From contig CAZGPG010000019.1 in assembly GCA_964527735.1 (NCBI GenBank), positions 1 through 64,000 on the forward strand: a stretch of DNA of 64,000 nucleotides. The letters run 5' to 3'. This document shows, piece by piece, positions 8,068-17,115 of the stretch. The notes under the pieces were generated by a model. It was not told the DNA's origin. It worked only from the letters and a program-made list of their open reading frames with translations, and searched no databases. The position numbers and the translations under genes are program-made. Origin of the DNA: JBEBVQ01 sp964527735. GTDB taxonomy: Bacteria > Bacteroidota > Bacteroidia > Chitinophagales > Chitinophagaceae. Numbering within the stretch: the stretch's first letter is position 1; each line of letters opens with the position of its first letter.

Positions 8068-8682
8068 TTAATCATCGTCCCGGAGCTGCTCCATATGTTG
8101 TTTTTCTTCACGGTAGATCTTTTTAGCCCTTGCCGTAGGCAGGTAGATCTGGAAGCCCAGGTTGAGCTCGGGCTGGAAGGCAAACGTACTGGTGCCAAAT
8201 CCAGTGATCCCCCGCAGTTTCAGCAAGCTTTCAAACCCGACATTAGGCGTAATAAAGTACGCCATACCGGGCCCTCCGCTAAACGACAATCCGTTGGTGC
8301 TGGTATTCCCTGCCGGAGCAAATGTGTTGATACCGCTGACACCCAGATCCACTTCTCCGAAAAAGCGGGTACGTTTAGATTCGAAAGTGCCGGTCGTAAA
8401 GTAGTACCGGGCAAACGGCAGAATGCCATAATTAAGTGTGGTTACACCCGCCGCACCCGTCAGACCCAGATTGATACCGGCGCCTATAGCCAGGTTATCA
8501 CGGACAAAATACCCAAGCTTGGGGTTGATCGAAAGGCCTACCGTACTCGTACCCGACTGGAAAGTTGCCTGGATATTGGCCAGATTGGCCCCCACCATCA
8601 GGTTGTCTTTTTCCGTTTGTGCGTTTACGGAAGTGTTTCCTGTCATGAGCAGGAGCGTTAAAAATGATGTTATCTTATTCAT
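8068..8682 (-). CDS. Outer-membrane beta-barrel protein
   Basis: 204 residues from the ATG at 8682, where a Sec signal peptide begins (MNKITSFLTLLLMTGNTSVNAQ). The mature part has alternating hydrophobic and glycine-rich strands (FSGGPGMAYFITPNVGFESLLKLRG) typical of eight-strand outer-membrane barrels in Bacteroidetes. A charged tail follows the predicted last strand (FQIYLPTARAKKIYREEKQHMEQLRDDD), unusual because barrels normally end in an aromatic residue. Substrate and role are unknown. The longer reading frame to 8769 would precede the signal peptide and is unlikely. Confidence 0.8.
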   Translation of the reverse strand: MNKITSFLTLLLMTGNTSVNAQTEKDNLMVGANLANIQATFQSGTSTVGLSINPKLGYFVRDNLAIGAGINLGLTGAAGVTTLNYGILPFARYYFTTGTFESKRTRFFGEVDLGVSGINTFAPAGNTSTNGLSFSGGPGMAYFITPNVGFESLLKLRGITGFGTSTFAFQPELNLGFQIYLPTARAKKIYREEKQHMEQLRDDD

Positions 8683-8805
8683 ATAACTGTTTTTGATCCA
8701 GGTTATAGCAAAGTAAAGATCATTCCAACAAAAAACACGCCATATATAATACAGCGTGTTTCCATACAACTAATAGCAAAATACCTTTGTAAATACTGTT
8801 TTCCT

Positions 8806-10137
8806 TTAACGTTTCGGGAAGGGCATGCCCATTCCCGGCATCATCCCTTTCATTTTGCCCATCTGCCCCATCATCTGACGCATCTGCTCAAACTGCTTCA
8901 TAAACGCATTCACCTCATTAATGTCCTTACCGCACCCCCGGGCAATACGCTTGCGACGGCTGCCGTCTATCGTATCGGGATTGCTGCGTTCATAGGGAGT
9001 CATCGAATTGATCATGGCTTCGATACCCTTAAAAGCATCATCGCTGATATCAATATCCTTGATCGCTTTACCGATACCGGGTATCATACCCAGGAGGTCT
9101 TTTATGTTGCCCATCTTCTTGATCTGCTGCAACTGCTCTTTGAAATCTTCAAAGTCAAACTTGTTCTGGCGGATCTTTTTCTCCAGCTTCTTGGCCTGCA
9201 CTTCGTCAAACTGTGCCTGCGCGCGTTCCACCAGCGTAGTGATATCCCCCATCCCGAGAATACGCTGTGCCATACGCTCGGGGTAAAACACATCCAGCGT
9301 ATCCAGCTTCTCCCCCATGCTCACAAACTTGACCGGCTTATCTACCGTGTAGCGGATCGTAAGCGCTGCGCCGCCGCGGGTATCGCCATCGAGCTTGGTC
9401 AGTACCACCCCGGAAAAATCAAGCCGGTCGTTAAACGCCTTGGCTGTATTAACGGCATCCTGACCGGTCATCGAGTCTACTACGAACAGTATTTCATGCG
9501 GCTGTACGGCTGCTTTTATATTTGCCACTTCCGTCATCATGACCTCATCCACCGCAAGACGACCGGCAGTATCTATGATCACTACATTGTTACCATTCTT
9601 CTTTGCTTCCGCTATTGCATTTTGAGCAATAGCAACGGCATCTTTATTTTCCGGTTCGCTGTATACCGGTACTTTTACCTGCTCACCCAATACCTTCAAC
9701 TGGTCCACCGCCGCAGGGCGATACACATCCGCCGCTACCAGCAATGGATTACGGCCTTTTTTGCTTTTCAGGAAATGAGCCAGCTTCCCGGAAAAGGTCG
9801 TCTTACCACTCCCCTGCAAACCCGCGATCAGAATAACAGCAGGTTTAGCGCTTATATTCAGCTCGCTTTCCACTCCTCCCATCAATTGGGCCAGCTCATC
9901 TTTTACGATCTTGACCATCAACTGGCCGGGAGAAACCGCAGTAAGCACATGTTCCCCCATCGCCTGCTCCTTTACCCGGTCGGTAAAATCCTTGGCAATT
10001 TTATAATTCACATCCGCGTCTACCAGGGCGCGGCGTATATCCTTCACCGTTGCGGCAATATTGATCTCCGTGATACGGCCCTGACCTTTGAGCTGTTTAA
10101 AAGCAGACTCAAGCCGCTCGCTTAAATTATCAAACAT
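8806..10137 (-). CDS. ffh: Signal recognition particle GTPase
   Basis: 443 residues in the Ffh order: N domain (1-85), G domain (about 90-295) with P-loop GLQGSGKTTFSGKLA, DTAGRL and TKLDGDTRGGAAL, then the M domain (about 320-443) with the signal-sequence and 4.5S RNA binding region (SRRKRIARGCGKDINEVNAFMKQFEQM) and methionine-rich tail. With 4.5S RNA and FtsY it targets nascent membrane proteins to SecYEG. It is divergent from citrate synthase across a repeat-bearing spacer. The product looks complete. Confidence 0.98.
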   Translation of the reverse strand: MFDNLSERLESAFKQLKGQGRITEINIAATVKDIRRALVDADVNYKIAKDFTDRVKEQAMGEHVLTAVSPGQLMVKIVKDELAQLMGGVESELNISAKPAVILIAGLQGSGKTTFSGKLAHFLKSKKGRNPLLVAADVYRPAAVDQLKVLGEQVKVPVYSEPENKDAVAIAQNAIAEAKKNGNNVVIIDTAGRLAVDEVMMTEVANIKAAVQPHEILFVVDSMTGQDAVNTAKAFNDRLDFSGVVLTKLDGDTRGGAALTIRYTVDKPVKFVSMGEKLDTLDVFYPERMAQRILGMGDITTLVERAQAQFDEVQAKKLEKKIRQNKFDFEDFKEQLQQIKKMGNIKDLLGMIPGIGKAIKDIDISDDAFKGIEAMINSMTPYERSNPDTIDGSRRKRIARGCGKDINEVNAFMKQFEQMRQMMGQMGKMKGMMPGMGMPFPKR

Positions 10138-10177
10138 AATAATTCATCTCCTTTATGGACTGCAAAAGTATAGGCTA

Positions 10178-10270
10178 TTTGGGAATTTGAAAATTTGAAA
10201 ATTTGAAAATGCCCATTTTATCGTAAACATTGCCCATTTTAAAATTTTCAAATTCCCAAATTTTCAAATT
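10178..10270. repeat. A-type palindromic repeat (AATTTGAAAA words)
   Basis: The left arm is made of repeated GAAAATTTG units preceded by TTTGGG; the right arm is the complementary ATTTTCAAATTCCCAAATTTTC, around a short GCCCATTTTA-containing centre. It is the only copy here lying between divergent genes, so it cannot be acting as a simple gene-end terminator at this site. Confidence 0.8.
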
Positions 10271-10400
10271 AAAACACGGCCTTTAAGTTTCTTTTAACAG
10301 TCTTTGCTTTTTTTGCTGCACAGCCCATAAATGCATCCCGATAGCTATCGTCTATAATTAAATAACACACACTCTTCTTTACATAAACGATCGTTTTAGT

Positions 10401-10408
10401 TACCTTTG
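10401..10408 (+). promoter_or_regulatory. -7 promoter element of citrate synthase
   Basis: TACCTTTG matches the Bacteroidetes -7 consensus TAnnTTTG, 55 bases before the start codon. The -33 region (TTCTTT near 10375-10380) is weak. Confidence 0.6.
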
Positions 10409-10463
10409 GAGCGCAATTGCATTTTTTCACAGTTTATCCCCTCTTTATAACGCAAAACTTCAT

Positions 10464-11783
10464 ATGGGCTACGTAAAAGACCGGTTCAGGGAAATTGCCG
10501 ATCAACAATCTCAGGAAATCAAAGAGCTGATTGCCGCACACGGAAATAAAAAAATAGGTGATGTTACGCTGGCACAGGTGTACCAGGGCATGCGCGGCAT
10601 TCCGGGGCTGGTCACTGAAACTTCTTTACTGGACGCCGGTGAGGGCATACGTTTCCGCGGATTTTCGATCCCTGAGCTGAGAAACCAGCTGCCCAAAGCC
10701 CCTGAAGGCAACGAACCGCTGCCGGAAGGTCTCTTTTACCTGATGCTGACCGGAGAAGTGCCGTCGCACGAAGATGTGGAGCATATTTCAGACGTTTGGG
10801 CGCGCCGCTCACACGTACCCAATCATGTATTTGATGTTATTGAATCGTTGCCTTCGTCTACTCATCCGATGACACAATTCTGTGTTGCCATCCTTGCCCT
10901 GCAGACAGAGTCGAAATTTGCAAAAGCATACCGCGAGGGTATCAGCAAGAAAGATCACTGGTCGTACGTATACGAAGACACCATGACGCTGATCGCCCGG
11001 CTGCCGCGTATAGCAGCTTATATCTATCGCCGCAAATATAAGAACGGCGATCACATCCACCCCGACGGAATGCTCGACTGGAGCGCCAATTTCGCGCACA
11101 TGATGGGATACAATGATCCCGGCTTTCATGAGCTGATGCGGCTATACCTTACCATACATGCCGATCATGAAGGCGGTAATGTATCTGCGCATGCTACGCA
11201 TCTCGTAGGCTCTGCATTGAGCGATCCCTACCTGGCCTTTACCGCCGGCATGACCGGCCTGGCAGGCCCCTTGCACGGCCTGGCCAACCAGGAAGTGATC
11301 CGCTGGATCGAAGATCTGCAGCAAAACCTGGGTACGTTGCAACCCTCCAAAGAACAGATCAGCGATTACATCAAACAAACGCTGAAGGAAGGAAAGGTGG
11401 TGCCCGGATACGGCCATGCCGTACTGCGCCAGACAGATCCCCGGTTTACGGCCCAGATGGAATTTGCAAAAAAACACTGCCCGGACGATCCGGTTGTACA
11501 AACGGTATGGAATGTGTATGAAGTAGCGCCTGCCATCCTCGAGGCTACCGGTAAGATCAAGAACCCGTGGCCAAACGTAGATGCGCACTCCGGCGCTTTG
11601 CTCAAGCACTATGGCCTGGTAGAAGAAGATTTTTATACCGTGCTGTTCGGCGTAAGCCGCTCATTGGGCGTACTGGCCAGCCTTTGCTGGGATCGCGCCT
11701 TGGGGTTCCCCCTCGAGCGTCCGAAATCCATTACTACGGAATGGGCCAAACAATTCGTTGCAGAAAGTACGTCTGTAGAATAG
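10464..11783 (+). CDS. Citrate synthase, mitochondrial (eukaryote-like) type
   Basis: 439 residues. It condenses oxaloacetate and acetyl-CoA, the first step of the TCA cycle. The catalytic triad is visible as H271 (GPLHGLANQE), H318 (PGYGHAVLR) and D373 (NVDAHSG), in the sequence context of the mitochondrial form, not the hexameric proteobacterial GltA. Additional matches are HADHEGGNVSAHATHLVGS and FTAGMTGLAGPLHG. Bacteroidetes are known to carry this class. A deoxyhypusine-synthase-like gene follows 119 bases downstream across a perfect 25-bp palindrome. It is transcribed divergently from ffh. Confidence 0.96.
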   Translation: MGYVKDRFREIADQQSQEIKELIAAHGNKKIGDVTLAQVYQGMRGIPGLVTETSLLDAGEGIRFRGFSIPELRNQLPKAPEGNEPLPEGLFYLMLTGEVPSHEDVEHISDVWARRSHVPNHVFDVIESLPSSTHPMTQFCVAILALQTESKFAKAYREGISKKDHWSYVYEDTMTLIARLPRIAAYIYRRKYKNGDHIHPDGMLDWSANFAHMMGYNDPGFHELMRLYLTIHADHEGGNVSAHATHLVGSALSDPYLAFTAGMTGLAGPLHGLANQEVIRWIEDLQQNLGTLQPSKEQISDYIKQTLKEGKVVPGYGHAVLRQTDPRFTAQMEFAKKHCPDDPVVQTVWNVYEVAPAILEATGKIKNPWPNVDAHSGALLKHYGLVEEDFYTVLFGVSRSLGVLASLCWDRALGFPLERPKSITTEWAKQFVAESTSVE

Positions 11784-11801
11784 CATACGAAAAAAACGTG
11801 C

Positions 11802-11866
11802 TTAATGTGACAAATGTGTTTAATGTGATTTTATATTCATGACATTAAACACATTTGTCACATTAA
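11802..11866. repeat. B-type palindromic repeat (AATGTGACAAATGTG words)
   Basis: A perfect 25-bp inverted repeat: arms at 11802-11826 and 11842-11866 with a 15-base loop. The arm begins TTAATGTGACAAATGTGTTT. It lies between two co-directional genes and has no T-run after it. Confidence 0.85.
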
Positions 11867-11902
11867 ACATATTCCTCAAAAAACCTTTCAAATACCAAAC
11901 TT

Positions 11903-12877
11903 ATGAACAAAGGCCCGATCTCACAATTTATCGAGCATCACTACCGGCATTTCAATGCCGCTGCGCTGGTAGATGCCGCTAAGGGATATGAAGCGCACCT
12001 GCTCGAAAACGGCAAGATGATGATCACGCTGGCAGGCGCCATGAGCACCGCAGAGCTGGGCATTTCACTGGCGGAGATGATCCGACAGGATAAAGTACAC
12101 ATCATCAGCTGCACCGGCGCCAACCTGGAAGAGGATATCATGAATCTGGTAGCGCATACGCACTACAAACGCGTACCCAATTACCGCGATCTCAGTCCGC
12201 AGGACGAATGGGACCTGCTCGAAAATAAATACAACCGCGTTACCGACACGTGCATCCCTGAAGAGGAAGCCTTCCGCCGTATACAGGCGCACATCCATAA
12301 AATATGGAAAGATGCAGACGACAAGGGGGAACGCTACTTCCCGCACGAGTTCATGTACAAGCTGCTGCTGAGCGGTGCGCTGAAAGAGCACTATGAAATA
12401 CCTGTAGAGCATAGCTGGATGCTTGCGGCTGCGGAGAAAAACATTCCGATCATCGTGCCCGGATGGGAAGACAGCACGATGGGCAATATCTTCGCATCCT
12501 ACTGCATCAAAGGCGAGCTGAAGCCGTCTACCATGAAAAGCGGAATAGAGTATATGATCTGGCTAAGCGAATGGTATCGCGCCAACTCCGGCGGTAAAGG
12601 CGTCGGATTCTTCCAGATCGGCGGCGGTATTGCCGGCGACTTCCCGATATGCGTTGTGCCGATGATGTATCAGGACCTCGAATGGCATGATGTGCCTTTC
12701 TGGAGCTATTTCTGCCAGATCAGCGACAGCACCACATCGTACGGTTCCTACAGCGGCGCCGTGCCCAACGAAAAGATCACCTGGGGCAAGCTGGATATCA
12801 ACACACCGAAATTCATCGTGGAAAGCGATGCCACGATCGTAGCACCGCTGATCTTCGCGTATATTCTGGGTAAGTAA
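11903..12877 (+). CDS. Deoxyhypusine synthase-like protein
   Basis: 324 residues of the deoxyhypusine / homospermidine synthase fold. The NAD-binding and active-site blocks are recognisable: TLAGAMSTAELGISLAEMI near the N-terminus, GGGIAGDFPICVV, and the catalytic lysine K296 in EKITWGKLDINTP, equivalent to the WGK lysine of eukaryotic enzymes. Bacteria lack eIF5A, so the substrate is probably a polyamine (homospermidine or related synthesis) or another protein; this is unresolved. An S-D-S-T-T-S-Y-G-S-Y-S-G loop replaces the usual DGSDSGA block. It may be cotranscribed with citrate synthase. Confidence 0.88.
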   Translation: MNKGPISQFIEHHYRHFNAAALVDAAKGYEAHLLENGKMMITLAGAMSTAELGISLAEMIRQDKVHIISCTGANLEEDIMNLVAHTHYKRVPNYRDLSPQDEWDLLENKYNRVTDTCIPEEEAFRRIQAHIHKIWKDADDKGERYFPHEFMYKLLLSGALKEHYEIPVEHSWMLAAAEKNIPIIVPGWEDSTMGNIFASYCIKGELKPSTMKSGIEYMIWLSEWYRANSGGKGVGFFQIGGGIAGDFPICVVPMMYQDLEWHDVPFWSYFCQISDSTTSYGSYSGAVPNEKITWGKLDINTPKFIVESDATIVAPLIFAYILGK

Positions 12878-12892
12878 GATTTTCAGTAACAA

Positions 12893-12947
12893 AAAGCCGG
12901 TAGTGGCAAGACGTAAGTTGCATCTTGCTACATTTTAACGGCTTTGT
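12893..12947 (+). terminator. Terminator-like hairpin after deoxyhypusine synthase-like gene
   Basis: AAAGCCG (12893-12899) pairs with CGGCTTT (12939-12945), with an inner GCAAGA/TCTTGC stem. The following T-run is short. Marks the left side of the AT-rich ter region. Confidence 0.55.
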
Positions 12948-13065
12948 CTAAATGCCGTAACATGTTTGTTCTGATATCGTGAATGCAAATTTTCGAAAAC
13001 AGGGCTTATATTTTCAATTTACTTGAAGAAAAAACGCCAAAATTCAACAACTTTATACATTCTGT

Positions 13066-14082
13066 TTAAGCCACTTCCTCCTTTTTTTCCGGGAACATCA
13101 ATGATATAACAACAGAAACAACAAGGATCCCTCCAACAATTCCTAATGAAATCGGAGATGGAATATGAAACCAAGGAGAAATGATCATTTTCAACCCAAT
13201 AAACGTTAGTATAAATGCTAAACCATAAGGAAGTTTGCTGAACATGTGGATAAAGTTCGACAATAAAAAGTATAATGAACGCAAACCAAGAATCGCAAAA
13301 ATATTAGAGGTATAAAGAATAAACGGATCTTTTGAAATAGCAAAAATTGCCGGAATTGAGTCTACTGCAAATAGTACATCTGTAAACTCAATTACCGCAA
13401 CTACAACTAATAGAGGGGTCGCTATTTTTACGCCATTTTTTGCAGTAAAGAACTTATCTCCATCATAATTGTCGCTAACTTTATAAAGTTTTCTTACCAA
13501 TTTAGCACCGGCAGAGTTCGCAAAATCTTGTTCTTCATCATCATCTCCACCTCCCCAAGATTTAATCCCTGCATAAATGAGAAACAATCCAAAAAGAGTA
13601 AGCACAACATTTATCTGGACAGATTTTCCAAATAATTCAAATCCGGGCAAATAAGTAACATTAATAATTCCCACACCAGCAAAAATGAAAATAGCCCTGA
13701 ATAATAATGCACCTAAAATCCCCCAAAACAATACTTTATGATGTAATTCTCTTGGAACTTTAAAATATGAAAACACCAAAATGAAAACAAAAAGATTATC
13801 AACCGATAATGCTTTTTCAATCCAATAAGCAGCTTGAAATTGAGTAAATTTCTCAATAGCCAAATCGTATCCTCCTGCATCCTGGTTGAAAACATAATAT
13901 ACAACCCCTGAAAATATCATTGCCAAGGAAATCCAGACGACTGTCCAGATTGTAGCTTCTTTCGAGGATACTACATGGCTTTTTTTGTTAAATACCCCTA
14001 GGTCTAACATTAACATAATAATCACTGTTATACCAAATCCCCATACCAATCCGGGGTGTAATTGTAAAAGACTTTGTTCCAT
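13066..14082 (-). CDS. terC: TerC family integral membrane protein
   Basis: 338 residues with about nine membrane segments. TerC hallmarks are visible: the acidic residue in an early helix (MLMLDLGVF), YWIEKALSVDNLFVFILVFSYF, and VVAVIEFTDVLFAVDSIPAIFAISKDPFILYTSNIFAILGLRSLYF. A cytoplasmic acidic loop GGGDDDEEQ sits mid-protein. Relatives export Mn2+ or help secreted metalloproteins acquire it; in ter operons it is the membrane anchor of the stress complex. It is the last gene of the ten-gene ter operon, 17 bases after the kinase. Composition is AT-rich like the rest of the operon. Confidence 0.95.
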   Translation of the reverse strand: MEQSLLQLHPGLVWGFGITVIIMLMLDLGVFNKKSHVVSSKEATIWTVVWISLAMIFSGVVYYVFNQDAGGYDLAIEKFTQFQAAYWIEKALSVDNLFVFILVFSYFKVPRELHHKVLFWGILGALLFRAIFIFAGVGIINVTYLPGFELFGKSVQINVVLTLFGLFLIYAGIKSWGGGDDDEEQDFANSAGAKLVRKLYKVSDNYDGDKFFTAKNGVKIATPLLVVVAVIEFTDVLFAVDSIPAIFAISKDPFILYTSNIFAILGLRSLYFLLSNFIHMFSKLPYGLAFILTFIGLKMIISPWFHIPSPISLGIVGGILVVSVVISLMFPEKKEEVA

Positions 14083-14099
14083 TTTGATCGCTTATAAAT

Positions 14100-15632
14100 T
14101 TATAATTTGATATTTGCTATTGAGATAACAGCTACTCTTCCCCCTTCTTCTTTGGAAAGCAACAATTGTTTACCATTGGTAATTTCCACCATAGAACCAA
14201 CAGGAATATCTTTCCCTTCGGTTTTATCTGATAGAGCGTTTAATTTTTGATTGACAAAAACCCATTTGCCATTAAAAAATGAGAAATAACCTACAGACAC
14301 CTTTTCTGTATCGGTTAATCGTTCATTACGGATTACATTTCTGTTTGTATGCCACTGATGAAGTGTAGAGTTATCATAAACGACTAACCGTTGATTTTCA
14401 GGCTTCCACACATTCGGTTTGAACTGATAGTAAAAATCTAAAACCGGGATAGAATGTTTGTACTTTGTTCCGCAAAAAGGACAGCAGGTATTTTGTGTAT
14501 TGTTGTATATAAACCATTTTTGCTCACAAGCCGGATTGCTGCATTCCAACTTCAAATCGTTGGTCTTTATCAATGCTTGTTCCCATTCGCTTGCTGTTGG
14601 TCGTTGCATTGGATTATGAAGCCCTTTGATAAATGCTTGGTCAAACAACTCTTTTAAATAGGGCCCAGTTATAGTGTAAGGCGTTTTTCGTAAATCTGTC
14701 CAAGGAGCAAATTTTTGAAGATTATCTCCATATTCTCTTTTGAAATTTCGGTTGTTTGTGTCTGTCGGATGTTCAACAAACAGGGCTTTTTCACCCATCA
14801 GCAAATCTTCTTCTTTTTCGGTATCCATTGCTCCGAAATAATTTCCACCTCTCAAAGGATGACGATAGAGAAGATACATATAAATTAATACCGCCAAAGC
14901 GTGCAAATCGGTTAGCCGATTGGGTAATTTTCTGTTCGGGTCGTTTTTAGAAAGATGCTTGGTTGATAAAACTTCTGGAGCTATAAAATCTGCTGTTCCG
15001 ATAACATCAGGAGGAAAAAGATTAGGTACAACCAAGCCATCAATATCAATAATAGCTGCTGTTTTACTAATAGGGTCAATCAGCACGTTCTTATACGACA
15101 AATCGGAATGTGCCAAACCCGCTGCATGTAAACGTTTTACTCCTCTTGCAATATTTACACACACCTGAAAATAACTCAACCAATTGCCTAACTCCGATGA
15201 ATCTAACCTCGACCTTGATTGAGTAACCCTAAACTTTGCACTGGCAAACCACTTACCTTCTTTTTCTCCTCCTTTTAAAAGATCATTGTTGGAGTACCCT
15301 TTCTTAAAAAAGAAGTTCCTACTATAAAACGGAACGATTATACCCGTTCTATTTCCATCTTCGATTACGTCGGTGGGCCAAGAATACAGTTCTTTGTAAA
15401 ATGCTCCGCTTACAGGGTCTTTGACAAAGAAACTTTCAAAATATTGGGTAACAATTCTTTTTAGTCTTTCTTTAGAATTAAAATCCTGTTTATCTCTATA
15501 AAAAGCAACCACATATTTTTTGTCCGGACTGAAATAGACATCTTTCATACCCCCTTGTTTGGGCTCACCATTATCAATATATTGATAAGTCCTGCCTTGG
15601 TTTATGATGGATTGTACTGTCTTAGTAATCAT
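14100..15632 (-). CDS. Protein kinase with zinc ribbon (TerY-P triad kinase)
   Basis: 510 residues. Kinase motifs are modified but present: HSDLSYKNV (175-183, replacing HRD...N), DIDG (196-199, replacing DFG) and APE (218-220). The segment up to about residue 355 fits a kinase C-lobe. A zinc ribbon follows with C364, C369, C383/C384 and C387, then a beta-rich C-terminal domain (about 400-510) that may be an SH3-like fold. With the adjacent PP2C phosphatase and vWA genes this forms the known TerY-P triad of ter systems, proposed to control the complex by phosphorylation. Substrates are unknown. It starts 10 bases after the phosphatase stop. Confidence 0.88.
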   Translation of the reverse strand: MITKTVQSIINQGRTYQYIDNGEPKQGGMKDVYFSPDKKYVVAFYRDKQDFNSKERLKRIVTQYFESFFVKDPVSGAFYKELYSWPTDVIEDGNRTGIIVPFYSRNFFFKKGYSNNDLLKGGEKEGKWFASAKFRVTQSRSRLDSSELGNWLSYFQVCVNIARGVKRLHAAGLAHSDLSYKNVLIDPISKTAAIIDIDGLVVPNLFPPDVIGTADFIAPEVLSTKHLSKNDPNRKLPNRLTDLHALAVLIYMYLLYRHPLRGGNYFGAMDTEKEEDLLMGEKALFVEHPTDTNNRNFKREYGDNLQKFAPWTDLRKTPYTITGPYLKELFDQAFIKGLHNPMQRPTASEWEQALIKTNDLKLECSNPACEQKWFIYNNTQNTCCPFCGTKYKHSIPVLDFYYQFKPNVWKPENQRLVVYDNSTLHQWHTNRNVIRNERLTDTEKVSVGYFSFFNGKWVFVNQKLNALSDKTEGKDIPVGSMVEITNGKQLLLSKEEGGRVAVISIANIKL

Positions 15633-15642
15633 AATTCAGGAA

Positions 15643-17103
15643 TTAAAAAATTATGGCTAATGTTCTATCATCGTGATTGCCTGGACTCCAGAAATCCATC
15701 CAGTGAGCCAATTCATCAGCTATTTTTTTATTCTTAGGATTGAAATTCACTTTGAATTTGTCTTCATTTTTTCCTTGTAAATCATCCAGAAATTCAACCC
15801 ACTTTTCATGCTTTTCCAAATTAGCTTCTACAACGAATTTGGCATCATAAATACCATCAGTCATCAAGAATAAATAGCTGAAATCAGTAATCACGTACAA
15901 ACTCAAACGTTGAGCCATAGTCAAAGGCTTGGCATCTTGCTGGTAAATATCGTTTTGAGTTACAAATCTTGTTCCTCCACCAAACTCCCCCACATCTAAA
16001 AAGTTGAGCAATGACGTATTTGTTTGCTCTTTATTCATGATCGCTATTGGGCAATCCCCAACACCAAAAGTTAAAACCACATAACCAAAATCGAATTTTT
16101 TGAACAAAGCAAAAATCAAGGTTGCATGGAAATAATCGGCTAAGCTCTTTGCTTTGGGATTGTCAAACAATTCGGGATAAGACCGATATGTTTCTTCGGC
16201 TACTTTTTTGATTTCGTTATGAGCAAATAATACTGACTTATAAAGTTTTTGCTTAGCCTCAACTTCAATTGCCTTCCGCAAGATTTCATCTTTCGTTTGT
16301 TCTAATTCCGATAGTTTAGATTCAAACTCTTGAAATTCTTTTTCGTCCAAATGGTTTTCAAAATAATCTACAATTTTATTACACGCCAATTCTGAACCTT
16401 TCCTTGAAAGTGAATAACTGCCTGCCCCATCAGAAACTGCAACAACAGACCATCCCGTTCTTTTAAAATATCTGAAAGCAAAATCATCATCACGAAACGA
16501 ACCTACATTTTCGTGCGAACGCCCACGATTGGAGGCCACAACAACATGCTTATCCCCTAGCTTTCCAAATGCTTTAGCATCATCTTCTTTCCAAAATATC
16601 GCCTCTTTATCGCTGGGAATATCTTTCCATAATGTTTTCGGGTCGGGATTTACGACAAGTGTAATTATTTTCTCATTAGGTGCGGCATTTTCATCCTCAC
16701 CAATCACTTTAAAGAGCAGTATGAACTTTAGTTCTCCACTTTGTGCAGGAATGCCTTCTATCGTGTCTGTTTCTTTGTTGAATTGCAATCCGATTTCTTC
16801 CATACCTTGCCATTCTACAAAAACCAAATCATTTAATCCCAACTTCTCAAAGTCAATTTCAGTTTTATATTCTTTCCCTTCGGTTGCATTGGGAATAAGG
16901 ATTGGCAAAGCAATAATGTCCTCAATCCTGTTTCTGATTTTCCATTTATTCATCAGGTATATTTGTTGTTCAATTATTATTTTTACGGCTTGATTGTTGC
17001 CCTCATTCTGGACAAATTCTTCAAATAATTGCTGTCTTTTATCAGAAATCGCTATTCCCTTTTGAACAAACAAGTTTTGTATATATAATTTCACCTCAGC
17101 CAT
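15643..17103 (-). CDS. PP2C-type protein phosphatase with N-terminal Ig-like region
   Basis: 486 residues. The PP2C domain occupies about 185-486: RGRSHENVGSFRDDDF, VAVSDGAGSYSLSRKGSELA (the metal-binding DG at 225-226), FGVGDCPIAIM, LFLMTDGIYDAKF and the terminal NHDDRTLAIIF. These acidic residues would bind two Mn2+/Mg2+. Upstream, residues 60-155 resemble a putative Ig / He_PIG-like unit (LQFNKETDTIEGIPAQSGELKF), which is unusual because no signal peptide exists and the protein should be cytoplasmic. It lies between the kinase and the zinc-ribbon vWA gene and is expected to reverse the kinase's phosphorylation. Confidence 0.9.
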   Translation of the reverse strand: MAEVKLYIQNLFVQKGIAISDKRQQLFEEFVQNEGNNQAVKIIIEQQIYLMNKWKIRNRIEDIIALPILIPNATEGKEYKTEIDFEKLGLNDLVFVEWQGMEEIGLQFNKETDTIEGIPAQSGELKFILLFKVIGEDENAAPNEKIITLVVNPDPKTLWKDIPSDKEAIFWKEDDAKAFGKLGDKHVVVASNRGRSHENVGSFRDDDFAFRYFKRTGWSVVAVSDGAGSYSLSRKGSELACNKIVDYFENHLDEKEFQEFESKLSELEQTKDEILRKAIEVEAKQKLYKSVLFAHNEIKKVAEETYRSYPELFDNPKAKSLADYFHATLIFALFKKFDFGYVVLTFGVGDCPIAIMNKEQTNTSLLNFLDVGEFGGGTRFVTQNDIYQQDAKPLTMAQRLSLYVITDFSYLFLMTDGIYDAKFVVEANLEKHEKWVEFLDDLQGKNEDKFKVNFNPKNKKIADELAHWMDFWSPGNHDDRTLAIIF

Positions 17104-17115
17104 TCTATATGGTTT

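Larger units (their letters stand above)
10138..10463. other. Divergent spacer between ffh and citrate synthase
   Basis: This 326-bp divergent spacer carries an A-type palindromic repeat (10178-10270), a 12-bp palindrome CGATAGCTATCG (10340-10351) and the likely citrate synthase promoter element at 10401. No gene was seen. Confidence 0.7.

Noticed and set aside
8705..8735. Promoter for the outer-membrane protein gene at 8068-8682
   Set aside because: The minus-strand TACTTTG is one base short of the TAnnTTTG spacing and no TTG lies at the right distance.
10178..10270. Possible CRISPR array
   Set aside because: The repeats are low-complexity inverted words without regular unique spacers, and no cas genes are nearby.
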